Shown: positions 25,077-36,292, numbered from the stretch's first letter. The stretch: DNA of 64,000 nucleotides from JALZKA01 sp033856515 (GCA_033856515.1 JAWVEY010000050.1:1-64000); one strand, 5' to 3'. Notes: generated by a model from the sequence alone, not told the origin. Numbers and translations: made by a program.

Positions 25077-26009
25077 TCAGTTCGCGCTAACGACCGCGTC
25101 CCGGATCGCCTCGGCGGTGACGCGCGCCGCAAGCGTTTCGAGCTGAAGCACCTCAAACCTTCCGGCCGCCTTCCCCTCGCCGCTCGCGAGGCAGAACACC
25201 ACGTCCCCATCCACGTCCGTGAATACCGGCTCCACGGCCCTCGCCACACCAGCGCTCGCGGCGCGGGCCACCCGCCCACACTGCGCCTTGTCGAGCGTCG
25301 CTTCCGTCATCACGCAAACCAGTGACGTGTTGCGAGCCTCGAGCTCCTCGTCCGTGGGCGCCCGATCGAGCGCCGCGATGAACTCAATCGTCCGTGGCGC
25401 CCCGTCAGACTTGGGCCCGGCAAGCACCGACCCGTCCTCTGCCAGGACGTCGCCGAACGGATTCGCCACCGCAAGCGCCGCCACCGTCGAGCCAAAACCG
25501 CCGCGCTCCGACGCATACCCCACGCCGGAGGCCGTCGCCGCGCCTCTCCCAAGCACCTTCCCCGCCGCCGTGCCCGTCCCCGCGCCAACTCGCCCGCGCT
25601 CCGGTACGCCTTCGCGCGCTTCCTCGCACGCCGCATACCCCGACTCTGCGGTCGGCCGCGCCGTCGCGTCCCCCTCGGCCAGGTCGTAAGCGATCGCCGC
25701 CGGAACGATCGGAACCAGCGCCGCAGGAGTCGGATAGCCAATCCCATGCTCTTCTAGCCAGCGCATCGCCCCATCCGCGGCGGCAAGGCCATACGCACTA
25801 CCGCCCGCGAGCATCACTGCGCTTACGCGGTCTGTTCCCGCCAGCGGACCCACCACATCCGTCTCTCTCGTCCCCGGTCCGCCGCCCCTCACATCGACCC
25901 CGCCGCGCGTCCCCTCCGGCGCGATCACCACCGTGCACCCCGTCCGCCCCACCGCATCAGTCCAATGGCCGATCCGAAAACCGGCCGGGGGCGCCAGGAG
26001 CTCGCTCAT
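25077..26009 (-). CDS. P1-family (DmpA-like) peptidase
   Basis: The 310-residue product is a self-processing Ntn-hydrolase of the DmpA/P1 class. Landmarks are GFRIGHWTDAVGRTGCTVV, the loop VDVRGGGPGTRETD, AGGSAYGLAAADG, and the segment before the predicted nucleophile, EARNTSLVCVMTEA (Thr or Ser of NTS), followed by ARAVEPVFTDVDGDVVF. Members release N-terminal residues or act on amides and beta-peptides. The start is ATG at 26009 after GAGGAAG, overlapping the mutM stop as ATGA. Confidence 0.9.
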   Translation of the reverse strand: MSELLAPPAGFRIGHWTDAVGRTGCTVVIAPEGTRGGVDVRGGGPGTRETDVVGPLAGTDRVSAVMLAGGSAYGLAAADGAMRWLEEHGIGYPTPAALVPIVPAAIAYDLAEGDATARPTAESGYAACEEAREGVPERGRVGAGTGTAAGKVLGRGAATASGVGYASERGGFGSTVAALAVANPFGDVLAEDGSVLAGPKSDGAPRTIEFIAALDRAPTDEELEARNTSLVCVMTEATLDKAQCGRVARAASAGVARAVEPVFTDVDGDVVFCLASGEGKAAGRFEVLQLETLAARVTAEAIRDAVVSAN

Positions 26010-26923
26010 CGCTTCCTCTTCTTCCTGCGCCGCCGAAGGCGTGTCTGGCAATCGGGGCAGAAGTACGTCGAGCGCCCCCCGACCACGATCCGCCGGATCG
26101 TCCCGCCACAGCGCGGGCACTCCTCGCCCTCGCGCGTATGAACCAGAAACTCGTCCTGCATCGACCCCATCTCGCCGCGCGAATCGCGGTAGTCGTCAAT
26201 CGACGAGCCGCCATGCGCCAGCCCGGCCTCCAGCGCCCCTACGATCCCCTCCACCAGAGCGTCGCAATGCTCCGCGCGCATCGACCCGGCAGGCGAGAGC
26301 GGATGAAGCGAAGCGCGGTGAAGCGCCTCGTCGGCATAGATATTCCCGATCCCGGCAATTCCCGACTGGTCCAACAAGAAGCTCTTGAGCGGCGCCGTCC
26401 TGCCGGCGGCGATCACCGCCAGCCCTTCCGGCGTCAGCTCACCCGTCAGCGGCTCCACTCCCAGACGCGCCGACAAGTAGTCCTGAACCTCATCCCCATC
26501 GAGCACGACGCCATGCCCGAACCGGCGCGCGTCCGTGAACCACAGCTCCGAACCGTCGTCGAGCTCAAAGGCGGCGCGAAGATGCCGAGCCTCAGGATTC
26601 GACTCATAAAGGCGCGGTGCGCCGAACCGAGCGTCCATCAGATCGAGCGTCACACCCTCCGACCCGGCCGGCTTGAGCAGCAGATTTCCCGTCATCCGCA
26701 GGTGCATGACGACGCTCCGCTTCCCCTCCAAGCCGAGGATCAGATACTTCCCCCGCCTCCCCACGCTCTCGATCGCGCGGCCCGTCACCGCCTTCTCGAC
26801 CGTCGCCGGCGCCTCGGGACGCGACCAGCGCTCGTCCAGGACGCGAGCCGCAACGATCCGCTTCCCCGCAACAGTCGGCTCCAACTGGCGGCGGATCGTC
26901 TCGACCTCAGGCAGCTCCGGCAC
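26006..26923 (-). CDS. mutM: Formamidopyrimidine-DNA glycosylase
   Basis: The 305-residue product excises oxidised purines. It opens PELPEVET after the initiator residue, with the catalytic Pro and Glu, RRGKYL with the conserved Lys, and HLRMTGNL. It has the H2TH region with SGIAGIGNIYADEALH, and it ends with a zinc finger (CPRCGGTI and YFCPDCQ). A basic tail RRRRKKRKR extends beyond the finger. The start is GTG at 26923. It is coupled to the P1 peptidase and follows xerD. Confidence 0.95.
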   Translation of the reverse strand: MPELPEVETIRRQLEPTVAGKRIVAARVLDERWSRPEAPATVEKAVTGRAIESVGRRGKYLILGLEGKRSVVMHLRMTGNLLLKPAGSEGVTLDLMDARFGAPRLYESNPEARHLRAAFELDDGSELWFTDARRFGHGVVLDGDEVQDYLSARLGVEPLTGELTPEGLAVIAAGRTAPLKSFLLDQSGIAGIGNIYADEALHRASLHPLSPAGSMRAEHCDALVEGIVGALEAGLAHGGSSIDDYRDSRGEMGSMQDEFLVHTREGEECPRCGGTIRRIVVGGRSTYFCPDCQTRLRRRRKKRKR

Positions 26924-26939
26924 GAGCCGAGCTTAGAAC

Positions 26940-27908
26940 TCAGGTCGCCCGCGGGTGGGCCTTGAAGTAGACCTCGCGAATGCGCTCGGTCGAAAGGTGC
27001 GTGTAGAGCTGCGTCGTCGCCACGTCGGCGTGGCCCAGCATCTCCTGAACGGAGCGCAGATCGCAACCGCCTGAGAGCAGGTGCGTCGCGAACGTGTGGC
27101 GGAGGGTGTGCGGGCTCATCTTCCCTTCCAGCCCCGCCATCTTCGCGTGGCGCTGGATGATCTTGTAGAGCCCCTGGCGCGTCAACGCGCCGCCACGGAA
27201 GTTGACGAAGAGATGCCGCTCCGGCGACCCGTTCGTAAGTGTTTGGCGCGACGAGCGCAGATACCGCGTGATCGCAGCCGAAGCGGCACTTCCGAGCGGC
27301 ACCACCCGCTCCTTCGACCCCTTGCCATGCGGCCGCACAAAGCCCCTCTTCAAATCGACGTCCGTCATCTCCAGCCCCACGGCCTCCGAAGCCCGCAACC
27401 CACACCCGTACATCACTTCGAGGAGCGCCCTGTCCCGCAGATCCATCGGATCGCCGCCCTTCGCCGAGTCGAGAAGCTTCGTCACTTCGCCATGGCTGAG
27501 AACGTTCGGGAGCTTCCGGCTCTTCTGCGGCGGGTCGAGCGTCGCCGTCGGATCGGCGTCGATCAGCTCTTCACGACGAAGGTGGCGGTAGAACGAGCGA
27601 AGGCAGGCCGTCTTGCGGCTGATCGTCGCCGGCGAGCACGGAGGTCGGCCCGGATCGTCCCCGTTCTCGGGACGCCCCAGCGCCAGGTCGGCAAGAAACT
27701 CGGAGATGTCGGCGCGCTCCACCTCCGTTGCGCCCTTCCCGCGCTCAGCGAGGTAAATCCCGAGCTGAAGCAGGTCGGTCCGGTACGCATCAAGGGTGTT
27801 ACGAGCAAGCCCGCGCTCGAACTCCAGATACGCAAGGAAGTCAAGGACCAGCGCCTCGAACCGCGCCTCGACCTTTCGCACCTGCGGGGGCTTGACTGCA
27901 ACGGCCAT
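26940..27908 (-). CDS. xerD: Site-specific tyrosine recombinase XerD
   Basis: The 322-residue product from the ATG at 27908 has the SAM-like N-terminal domain (LAYLEFERGLARNTLDAYRTDL) with a short insertion (GRPENGDDPGRPP). The catalytic domain has GLRASEAVGL (Arg), HGKGSKER (Lys), HTLRHTFATHLL, LGHADVATTQLYTHL (His and nucleophile Tyr). XerD resolves chromosome dimers at dif. The position between mutM and pyrG matches the actinobacterial chromosomal arrangement and argues against it being the element integrase. Confidence 0.93.
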   Translation of the reverse strand: MAVAVKPPQVRKVEARFEALVLDFLAYLEFERGLARNTLDAYRTDLLQLGIYLAERGKGATEVERADISEFLADLALGRPENGDDPGRPPCSPATISRKTACLRSFYRHLRREELIDADPTATLDPPQKSRKLPNVLSHGEVTKLLDSAKGGDPMDLRDRALLEVMYGCGLRASEAVGLEMTDVDLKRGFVRPHGKGSKERVVPLGSAASAAITRYLRSSRQTLTNGSPERHLFVNFRGGALTRQGLYKIIQRHAKMAGLEGKMSPHTLRHTFATHLLSGGCDLRSVQEMLGHADVATTQLYTHLSTERIREVYFKAHPRAT

Positions 27909-27963
27909 GGCGGAACGATTCTTTGCCTCGTTCCACGCCCCTCCCCCTGCACCCGTTCGTGCG

Positions 27964-29070
27964 TCAGCCCGCCGCGACCCCCGCCGCGAGCGCGTCGCAG
28001 ATCGCAACGTTCTCGACCAGCCGTGCTGCGCCGACGCTCTCGGCGGGCGTGTGGTTCGCCTCGGTGCCGTTCGCAAGGAGAAGAGCCTCATAGCCCTGAA
28101 GGATCAGAGCGTTCGCGTCGGAGCCGCCGCCAGTTGCCACCTCGCGCGGCGCATGACCGCACGCCTCGAGCGCGCCCCGCGCCACCTTGAGCGACTGAGC
28201 GCTCGGCGGAATCCTGTAGCGCCGGAACACCTCCCACACGTCGATGTCGACGTCGCACCCGCTCTCCGTCGCGGCCCAAGTGCATGCATCGACGAGCGTC
28301 CCCGTCGCCGCCGCCACCTTCTCCTCGTCGAGGCTTCGCGCCTCGCAGACGAGCTTGCAGTAACCCGCGACGACGTTCGACGCCGTCCCTCCCTCGACGA
28401 CCCCGACGTTCGCTGTCGTCTCTTCATCGAGCCGCCCAAGCTCCATCCGCCCAACCGCGGCAGCTGCGGCCTCGATCGCCGAGCGCCCCACCTCGGGCCG
28501 GATGCCTGAGTGAGCCTCGATCCCCTCGAACTCGGCGACGACCTTGTTGTAGGTCGGCGCCGCCGTGATGATCTCGCCGATCGGAGTCGCGTGGTCGAAG
28601 ACGTATCCGAACGGTGCCTTGAGCGCCGAGACATCGAGCTCGCGGGCGCCGCGAAGCCCCTCCTCCTCGGCCACTGTGAACACCAGCTCGAGCCCGCACG
28701 CGGGCTGCTCGGTGCGCGCGTTCGCCGCCAGTTCCATCAGGACCGCCACGGCCGCCTTGTTGTCGGCGCCCAGGATCGTCTCGCCCGCGCTGCGAAAGAC
28801 GCCGTCCGCCAACACGACCTTGATCGGCTCCGAATGCGGGACCGTGTCCATGTGGGCGAAGAACGAGACCCACTCTTCCGAGCGGCCAGGGATGCGGCAG
28901 ATCAGGTTTCCCGACGCTGCATCCGCTCGCTCGGCCGAGTCGTCTTCGGTCACCTCGAGCCCGAAGCTTTCGAGCTGCACCCTGATCCAATCCGCGACCT
29001 CCCGCTCGTGCCCCGTCTCAGACGGGATCTCACACAGGCGCGTAAACGTGTCGAACAGCCGCTCGCTCAC
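27964..29070 (-). CDS. M20-family PepT-like peptidase
   Basis: The 368-residue product is a two-metal cocatalytic aminopeptidase of the tripeptidase T-like group. It shows FAHMDTVPHSEP, TILGADNKAAVAVLMEL, VAEEEGLRGARELD, FDHATPIGEIITAAP, VEGGTASNVVAGYC and GGGSDANALILQGYEA. These give the His/Asp, Asp/Asn, Glu/Glu, Asp and His ligands. The start is GTG at 29070 and the stop is 55 bases before the xerD start. It sits between pyrG and xerD in the housekeeping string. Confidence 0.92.
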   Translation of the reverse strand: MSERLFDTFTRLCEIPSETGHEREVADWIRVQLESFGLEVTEDDSAERADAASGNLICRIPGRSEEWVSFFAHMDTVPHSEPIKVVLADGVFRSAGETILGADNKAAVAVLMELAANARTEQPACGLELVFTVAEEEGLRGARELDVSALKAPFGYVFDHATPIGEIITAAPTYNKVVAEFEGIEAHSGIRPEVGRSAIEAAAAAVGRMELGRLDEETTANVGVVEGGTASNVVAGYCKLVCEARSLDEEKVAAATGTLVDACTWAATESGCDVDIDVWEVFRRYRIPPSAQSLKVARGALEACGHAPREVATGGGSDANALILQGYEALLLANGTEANHTPAESVGAARLVENVAICDALAAGVAAG

Positions 29071-29094
29071 AAGAGGGCAGGCTAGTTCAGGGGC

Positions 29095-30789
<1,695 letters not shown>

Positions 30790-30828
30790 TCTGGACGTCG
30801 AGTCTAGACGGCCCGGTGGCGGAACCCG

Positions 30829-30849
30829 AACCTCCGATTTCCGGAGGTT
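30829..30849 (-). terminator. Hairpin between recN and pyrG
   Basis: An 8-bp perfect stem (30829-30836 with 30842-30849) and 5-base loop sit between the recN stop and the pyrG start. There is no T run, so it may attenuate or stabilise rather than terminate. Confidence 0.4.
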
Positions 30850-30885
30850 GCGGGGTAAGTGCGCAGGATCCGGGCTAACGGCGCG

Positions 30886-32571
30886 TCAGGCAGCCAGAAG
30901 TTCCCTGGCGTGGCTCGTCGCCGCTTCGTCTCCCGCCTCGGAGCCGAGCATGCGGACGATCTCGCCGACCAGGTCGTCGCCGGCAACGGCCTCGACGGTC
31001 GCCGATGTGACCCCGCCGTCGACGCTCTTCTCGATCCGGAAGTGCGTCGTGGCGAGGGAGGCCACCTGCGGCAGGTGCGTGATGCAGAGGACCTGCGCAT
31101 CGTTCGCGAGCTCCCGGAGCCGCTCGCCGACCGCCCGTGCGGTCGCCCCGCCGACCCCGGCGTCGATCTCGTCGAAGACGCGCGTCGCGCCGCCGCCGCC
31201 ACCCGAGAGGCCCGAAAGCGCGAGCATCACCCGGGACAGCTCACCGCCCGAAGCGGCGTCGCGCAAGGGCGAGACGGGCATACCAGGATTCGTCGAGATC
31301 CTGAGCTCGACCGTCTCGGCGCCGCTTGCGCCGAAGCCGTCCGTCTCAGTCGCCGGGCCGAACGAAACCTCCAGGCTGGCGCCGTCCATCGAAAGGCCCG
31401 CGAGCGCCTGGGCAACGGCCTTCTCGAGCTTCGGGACCGCCTTCTTTCGCGAGCTCGTCAGCTGGGCGGCGAGCCCGGCGCGCTCCGAGCGCGACATGTC
31501 GACCCGCTGTGCCAGCTCTCCGGCAAGCTCCTCCGCGCCTTCCAGCCGCTCGATCTCTGCACGGCAGCGCTCGGCGTGGGCGATCACCGCCTCGATCGAG
31601 CCGCCGTGCTTTCGCTCGAGGCGCTCGATCAGCGCGAGGCGCTCCTCGACGGCCTCCAGGCGCCCCGGCTCGGCCTCGATCGCGTCCTTGTACGAGCGGA
31701 GCTCCGAAGCGATGTCCGCGAGTTCGAGCAGCGATGCGGCGACCCGCTCACCAAGAGCATCAAGCGCAGGATCGACTCCTGCGGCGTTCCCGAGTCCGCC
31801 CTCCGCAGCCGCAAGCGCGCCCGCGGCCCCTGCGCCGTCCTCATCGGCCCCGGCGATCGCTGCGAGCGCCCTCGAAGCCGCCTCACGAAGACCCTCGGCA
31901 TGACGGAGGCGCTCGCGCTCGGCGCCGAGCTCCGCCCGTTCGTCCGCATCTGGCGCCGCGGTGTCGATCTCGTCGAGCTCGAAGCGCATCAGGTCGAGGT
32001 CCCGCTCGCGGGTTCCCTCGCGGTCGGCCAGGTCGGCGAGCTCGCGCTCGGCGTCGCGCACACTGCGATGCGCGGCGCGGTAGGCCTCGCGCAGCTCCAG
32101 GTGGTCCGTGCCGGCGAAGCCATCGAGGATGTCGAGCTGCGCCGAAGAGAGCGTCAGGCGCCGGTGCTCGTGCTGGCCGAAAAATGCGAGGAGCCGGGTG
32201 CCGAGCAGCTTCAGGTCGGCGACGCTCGCGGAGCGGCCCTGGACATAAGCACTCGTCCGCCCCGACGCGCCCACGCGGCGGGCGATCACAAGCTCCTCGG
32301 CGTCCTCAGGCAGGCGCTCCGCCAGGTCGGCCAAGTCAGGGTCGTCCCAAAGGCCTGTCGGCAGCTCGAAGACTCCCTCGACGTACGCCTCGCCCGCGCC
32401 TGGTCGCACCACCTGCGTTCGGGCCTTGCCACCCATCAGGAGGTCGAGCGAGTGCGCAAGCACCGTCTTGCCGGCACCGGTTTCGCCCGTGATCGCGTTC
32501 AGACCCGGCCCCAGGCGGAGCTCGGCGCGTTCGATTACGAGGAGATTCTCGATTCGGAGCTCGAGGAGCAT
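30886..32571 (-). CDS. recN: DNA repair protein RecN
   Basis: The 561-residue product from the ATG at 32571 is an SMC-like repair ATPase. It starts LLELRIENLLVIERAEL with Walker A GETGAGKT, carries a long helical arm region (about 180-400), an ABC signature SGGELSRVMLAL and Walker B RVFDEIDAGVGG, and ends with THLPQVASLATTHF. RecN aids double-strand break repair. The longer open extension to 32838 overlaps the divergent FAD-Rieske gene and is not used. Confidence 0.95.
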   Translation of the reverse strand: MLLELRIENLLVIERAELRLGPGLNAITGETGAGKTVLAHSLDLLMGGKARTQVVRPGAGEAYVEGVFELPTGLWDDPDLADLAERLPEDAEELVIARRVGASGRTSAYVQGRSASVADLKLLGTRLLAFFGQHEHRRLTLSSAQLDILDGFAGTDHLELREAYRAAHRSVRDAERELADLADREGTRERDLDLMRFELDEIDTAAPDADERAELGAERERLRHAEGLREAASRALAAIAGADEDGAGAAGALAAAEGGLGNAAGVDPALDALGERVAASLLELADIASELRSYKDAIEAEPGRLEAVEERLALIERLERKHGGSIEAVIAHAERCRAEIERLEGAEELAGELAQRVDMSRSERAGLAAQLTSSRKKAVPKLEKAVAQALAGLSMDGASLEVSFGPATETDGFGASGAETVELRISTNPGMPVSPLRDAASGGELSRVMLALSGLSGGGGGATRVFDEIDAGVGGATARAVGERLRELANDAQVLCITHLPQVASLATTHFRIEKSVDGGVTSATVEAVAGDDLVGEIVRMLGSEAGDEAATSHARELLAA

Positions 32572-32635
32572 CCCGGTAAGAGATAGCGGCCGAGCCCGAC
32601 GGATTCGCCCCGCGCCGGACGGGTACGTTGGCTCC

Positions 32636-34138
32636 ATGCCCTCGCTCCCCGGCTCACCCACGTCGCTTTGGCTCACAGGTGAGGCGCCGCCCGCAAGGCC
32701 AACCTTCGACGGTGGCGAGGCGGTCGAGGTTGCCGTTGTCGGTGGCGGGATCGTCGGCGCTGCGACAGCGCTCGCCTTGGCTGAGGCGGGAGCGCGCGTT
32801 GCACTGCTGGAGGCGCGAACGATCGCGAGCGCGGTCACCGGCCACTCGACCGCGAAGGTCTCGGCCCTCCACGAGACTCAGTACACCCAGATCACTCGAG
32901 GCGTCGGTCGCGAAGCCGCCGCCGCCTACGCCGAGCTCAATCTCGAAGGGGTCGCAAGGACATCCGAGCTCGCCGCAGGTCACGGCATCGAGTGCTCTCT
33001 GGAGACAGCACCGAATTACCTCGTTGCCCTCGAGGAGAGCGCGGTCTCAAAGGTGGAGGCCGAGGCTGAAGCCGCAAAGGCCGCCGGACTCGAGGTCGCG
33101 CTGACCGATGAGACCGACCTCCCCTTCGATGTGCTTTGTGCCCTTCGGCTCGGCGGGCAGATCGGCTTCGACTCGGCAGCGTTCACCCGCGGCCTCGCCG
33201 ATGCCGCGGAGCGTGCGGGTGCCGCCGTCTACGAGGAGAGCCGCGTCAGCTCGATCAAGCACCGCTCGCCGTGCGTCCTTCGCTTCGAGTCCGGCGAAGA
33301 GCTCGAGGCGGAGCGGGTCGTCCTCGCGACCCACATGCCGCTCCTCGATCGCGGCCTCTTCTTCGCGCGCCTTCGGCCACAAGCGTCGTACGCCGTGAGC
33401 GCGCCCGCGGCGGATGCGCCCGCCGGCATGTACCTCGGAATCGGCGGCGCCACGCGCTCGATCCGCTCAGCGCCGAGGCCGGACGGATCGCGCTCCATCA
33501 TTGTCGGCGGCGAGGGCCACAAGGTCGGCCAGCGCGACGGGGCCGACTCCTACCGGAAGCTCACAGAATGGCTCGGGAAGCGCTTCGATTCGGGCGAGGT
33601 CGAGCACCGCTGGTCCGCGCACGACCTCATGAGCCCGGATGATCTGCCCTTCATCGGCCCGCTGGCCCCATTCTCATCGCGGATCCTCACCGCGACGGGC
33701 TTCTCGAAGTGGGGCCTTGCGGCGGGAGTGGCGGCAGCGCAGATGCTCAGCCGCGAGCTCTCGGACGACCCCGACCCCAGGCGCGAAGCCTTCGACCCGA
33801 ACCGGCTCAATCTGAAGGCCTCCGCGCCTGAGCTTCTGAAGGAGAACGCCGACGTCGGGATGCGTTTTTTCGGCGGCCGACTCCGCAGGCAGCGCTCGAT
33901 CGAACTCGATCCCGGCGAGGGCCGCGTCGTGGCCGAGGGCGTTCGTCAGGTGGCCGAGTGCCGCGACCTGGATGGCGAGCACCATCGCGTCTCGGCACGC
34001 TGCACGCACCTTGGCTGCATCGTCCGCTGGAACTCGGGCGATGCGACCTGGGACTGCCCCTGCCACGGCTCGCGCTTCGGTCCCGGCGGCGAGGTCCTGA
34101 ACGGCCCAGCCACAGCGCCGCTCGAGCCCGCCGACTGA
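32636..34138 (+). CDS. FAD-dependent oxidoreductase fused to a Rieske domain
   Basis: The 500-residue product from the ATG at 32636 has a DAO-type FAD domain. That domain shows VAVVGGGIVGAATALALAEAGARVALLEAR with the dinucleotide glycine motif (first run shortened here to VVGGGIVGAAT), GHSTAKVSALHETQY, and a C-terminal FSKWGLAAGVAAAQ. It ends with a Rieske [2Fe-2S] domain (about 400-500) carrying CTHLGC and CPCHGS, the two Cys and two His ligands. Such fusions are known and may oxidise an unidentified substrate with electrons passed through the cluster. It is inverted relative to the neighbouring nadK and recN genes and ends 4 bases from the nadK stop. Confidence 0.87.
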   Translation: MPSLPGSPTSLWLTGEAPPARPTFDGGEAVEVAVVGGGIVGAATALALAEAGARVALLEARTIASAVTGHSTAKVSALHETQYTQITRGVGREAAAAYAELNLEGVARTSELAAGHGIECSLETAPNYLVALEESAVSKVEAEAEAAKAAGLEVALTDETDLPFDVLCALRLGGQIGFDSAAFTRGLADAAERAGAAVYEESRVSSIKHRSPCVLRFESGEELEAERVVLATHMPLLDRGLFFARLRPQASYAVSAPAADAPAGMYLGIGGATRSIRSAPRPDGSRSIIVGGEGHKVGQRDGADSYRKLTEWLGKRFDSGEVEHRWSAHDLMSPDDLPFIGPLAPFSSRILTATGFSKWGLAAGVAAAQMLSRELSDDPDPRREAFDPNRLNLKASAPELLKENADVGMRFFGGRLRRQRSIELDPGEGRVVAEGVRQVAECRDLDGEHHRVSARCTHLGCIVRWNSGDATWDCPCHGSRFGPGGEVLNGPATAPLEPAD

Positions 34139-34142
34139 CGAT

Positions 34143-35021
34143 CTAGCCCTGAGCGCCGCGGGCCAAACGGCCGAACTTCTCGCCGATGCGGCGATAAAAG
34201 TTGCCGCCGGATAACTGGGCCAGGCGCCCAACGTCGTCGCGGAAGCGGATCTCGACTTCGTCGCCCGATGCGAGATCGGCGACATGCTCGCCATCGATCA
34301 CCAGGTCCACGGCCTCGCGTCCTGCGGCGTTGCGAAGAATGAGGACGTCGTCGGGAGCCACGACGAGCGGCCGCGCCGTCAGCGTGTGAGGAGCGATGAA
34401 CGAGACGACGAAACCCTCCACGCCCCAGGCCAGGATCGGCCCGTTGTTGGCGAGGTTGTAACCGGTCGACCCGGCAGGGGTCGCGGCGACCAGGCCGTCG
34501 CAGCGAACGTGCCCGACATCCTGCCCGCCAAGGCTGAACGTCAGCTCTGCGACGCGCCCGTGCGGGCGGCGGTGGAACGAGACGTCGTTAAGGGCAAGGC
34601 GCCCCTCCCCCGCGTCAAGCGCCGGAAGCGACATGACCTCGAAGTCTCCGGCGAAGAACTTCGACATGCCGTCGCGCACGTGATCGGGGTCAACCGCGGC
34701 CAGGAAGCCGACGGTGCCGTAGTTGATGCCGAAGACCGGGACGTCGGTGTCGGCGAGCTGGCGAAGCGCCTTGAGGATTGTGCCGTCGCCGCCAAGGACG
34801 AGGCACGCGTCGGGCTGCCCGCCGAGGTCCTCCAGCGGGCCGACGCCATCGGCGGCCGCGCCGTGCTTCGCGCGCTCCGCCTCGCCCGCGACGAGCCCGC
34901 ACCCGGCCTCGCCTGCCAGTTCCACGGCCAGACGGACGGCGTCGCCCGTCTGCTCGGGCTGGGTGTGCGACAGAAGCGCGACGGTCTTGATCTGGTCGGG
35001 ACCACGAGCGCCGCCGATCAT
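34143..35021 (-). CDS. nadK: NAD kinase
   Basis: The 292-residue product from the ATG at 35021 makes NADP from NAD. Diagnostic motifs are LVLGGDGTILKAL, INYGTVGFLA, ALNDVSFHR and ATPAGSTGYNLANNGP, covering nucleotide and NAD binding. The ATG overlaps the tlyA stop as ATGA. The tlyA-nadK-recN order is the common arrangement in actinobacteria, here separated from recN by the FAD-Rieske gene. Confidence 0.94.
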   Translation of the reverse strand: MIGGARGPDQIKTVALLSHTQPEQTGDAVRLAVELAGEAGCGLVAGEAERAKHGAAADGVGPLEDLGGQPDACLVLGGDGTILKALRQLADTDVPVFGINYGTVGFLAAVDPDHVRDGMSKFFAGDFEVMSLPALDAGEGRLALNDVSFHRRPHGRVAELTFSLGGQDVGHVRCDGLVAATPAGSTGYNLANNGPILAWGVEGFVVSFIAPHTLTARPLVVAPDDVLILRNAAGREAVDLVIDGEHVADLASGDEVEIRFRDDVGRLAQLSGGNFYRRIGEKFGRLARGAQG

Positions 35022-35806
35022 GGCTCTACCTCCAGCGCCGCTCGCTCGATCCCCTCGGCGTCGAGGCCTGAGCCACCGCGGGTAGCCCACACGAACGTCT
35101 CGCGATTCCCCTTAGGCCCCGGCAAGTCCGACGAGGCGAACCCGCGAACGGCGAGTCCCAGCTCGACGGCCGCCGTCGCGACGCTCAAGAGCGCCTCGCG
35201 CCGATCGCCGGCGTCCCTCACGACCCCCGCCTTCACGCGGGCGCGCCCGAGCTCGAACTGCGGCTTTACCATCGCCAGGACATGACCATCGGCCGCCACG
35301 CAGTCGGCAACGGCGGGGATCACCTTCACGAGCGAGATGAACGACACGTCGATCGTCGCGAGCAATGGCTCGAACGGCAGGTCGGCCGGCACGATCGAGC
35401 GAGCGTTGGTCCGCTCGATCACTTGAACGCGCGGATCGTTCCGCATCGACCATTCGAGCTGTCCATGAGCGACGTCCAGTGCGATCACCCGCGCTGCGCC
35501 GCGCTGAAGCAGGCAGTCGGTGAAGCCTCCGGTCGAAGCGCCCACGTCAAGACAGTCCATGCCTGTTACGTCCAGGCCGAGCGTGTCAAGAGCGTTCGCG
35601 AGCTTGATCCCGCCCCTAGATACATAGGGGCGGTCCTCGGTGACGCTCAGCTCCGCGTCGGGCTCGATCAGCTCGCTGGGCTTTGCGACCTTCTTGCCGC
35701 CAGTGCCGATGACAACGCGTCCGGCCCTGATCGCCTCGGCCGCACGGGCACGCGAACGGGTCAGACCACGCTCTGCGATCACGGAGTCGGCGCGCTTGAG
35801 AGCCAC
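35018..35806 (-). CDS. tlyA: TlyA-family rRNA 2'-O-methyltransferase
   Basis: The 262-residue product from the GTG at 35806 has an N-terminal S4 RNA-binding domain (ALKRADSVIAERGLTRSRAR, RAGRVVIG) and an FtsJ-like SAM methyltransferase domain (CLDVGASTGGFTDCLL, MVKPQFELGR). Members methylate 16S and 23S rRNA; in mycobacteria loss gives capreomycin resistance. Upstream sequence open to 36100 is the promoter region of the divergent small membrane gene and is not used. It is coupled to nadK. Confidence 0.93.
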   Translation of the reverse strand: MALKRADSVIAERGLTRSRARAAEAIRAGRVVIGTGGKKVAKPSELIEPDAELSVTEDRPYVSRGGIKLANALDTLGLDVTGMDCLDVGASTGGFTDCLLQRGAARVIALDVAHGQLEWSMRNDPRVQVIERTNARSIVPADLPFEPLLATIDVSFISLVKVIPAVADCVAADGHVLAMVKPQFELGRARVKAGVVRDAGDRREALLSVATAAVELGLAVRGFASSDLPGPKGNRETFVWATRGGSGLDAEGIERAALEVEP

Positions 35807-35902
35807 CGCTGGAAAGTACCGACCGGAACAAGCTCCGTGGGGCTCGCGAGTGTGACGGGCCTCACACATGCATCGCACATACGTTCGTATCGTGGCCTGC
35901 AG

Positions 35903-36262
35903 ATGAGCTCCTACCGCCCCATCCCCCTCTGGCTCCACGCGGGCGTCGAGACCTTCGCCGCTCCCGCGATCATGGCCGCGCCGTTCTTCTTCGGCTTCGG
36001 CCCTGCAGCCTCGGTCATCTGCGTCACCACCGGCGCGCTCCTCCTCGGCCTGGCCCTCCAGGTCCCGGGTCCCCAGCGCTCCGTGTCGATCTCGGCGCAT
36101 TCGTCCTTCGACTACGCGCTCGCCCTCTTCGCCGTCGCCGGCGGACTGGCCGTCGGACTCATCTCCGGCGCTTGGGGCGCAACGATCTTTCTGGTCGGCA
36201 TCGGCGCCGCACTGGCAGCGCTGACCGCTTCAACGCGGTTCAGCATGCCCCGCGGGGCCTAG
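35903..36262 (+). CDS. Small membrane protein, SPW-repeat-like
   Basis: The 119-residue product from the ATG at 35903 is almost entirely hydrophobic, with four predicted helices (AAPAIMAAPFFFGF, SVICVTTGALLLGLALQV, FDYALALFAVAGGLAVGLI, TIFLVGIGAALAALTA). It resembles small SPW-repeat-type membrane proteins, without a known function. It is divergent from tlyA and ends just before the left flank of the integrated element. Confidence 0.68.
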   Translation: MSSYRPIPLWLHAGVETFAAPAIMAAPFFFGFGPAASVICVTTGALLLGLALQVPGPQRSVSISAHSSFDYALALFAVAGGLAVGLISGAWGATIFLVGIGAALAALTASTRFSMPRGA

Positions 36263-36292
36263 TACCGCCGACCCCCCTCCAAAAACACATAT

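Noticed and set aside
26940..27908. XerD as the integrase of the 36-42 kb element
   Set aside because: It sits 9 kb away in a conserved housekeeping cluster and has the usual XerD motifs; the element carries its own integrase remnant at 36978-37125.
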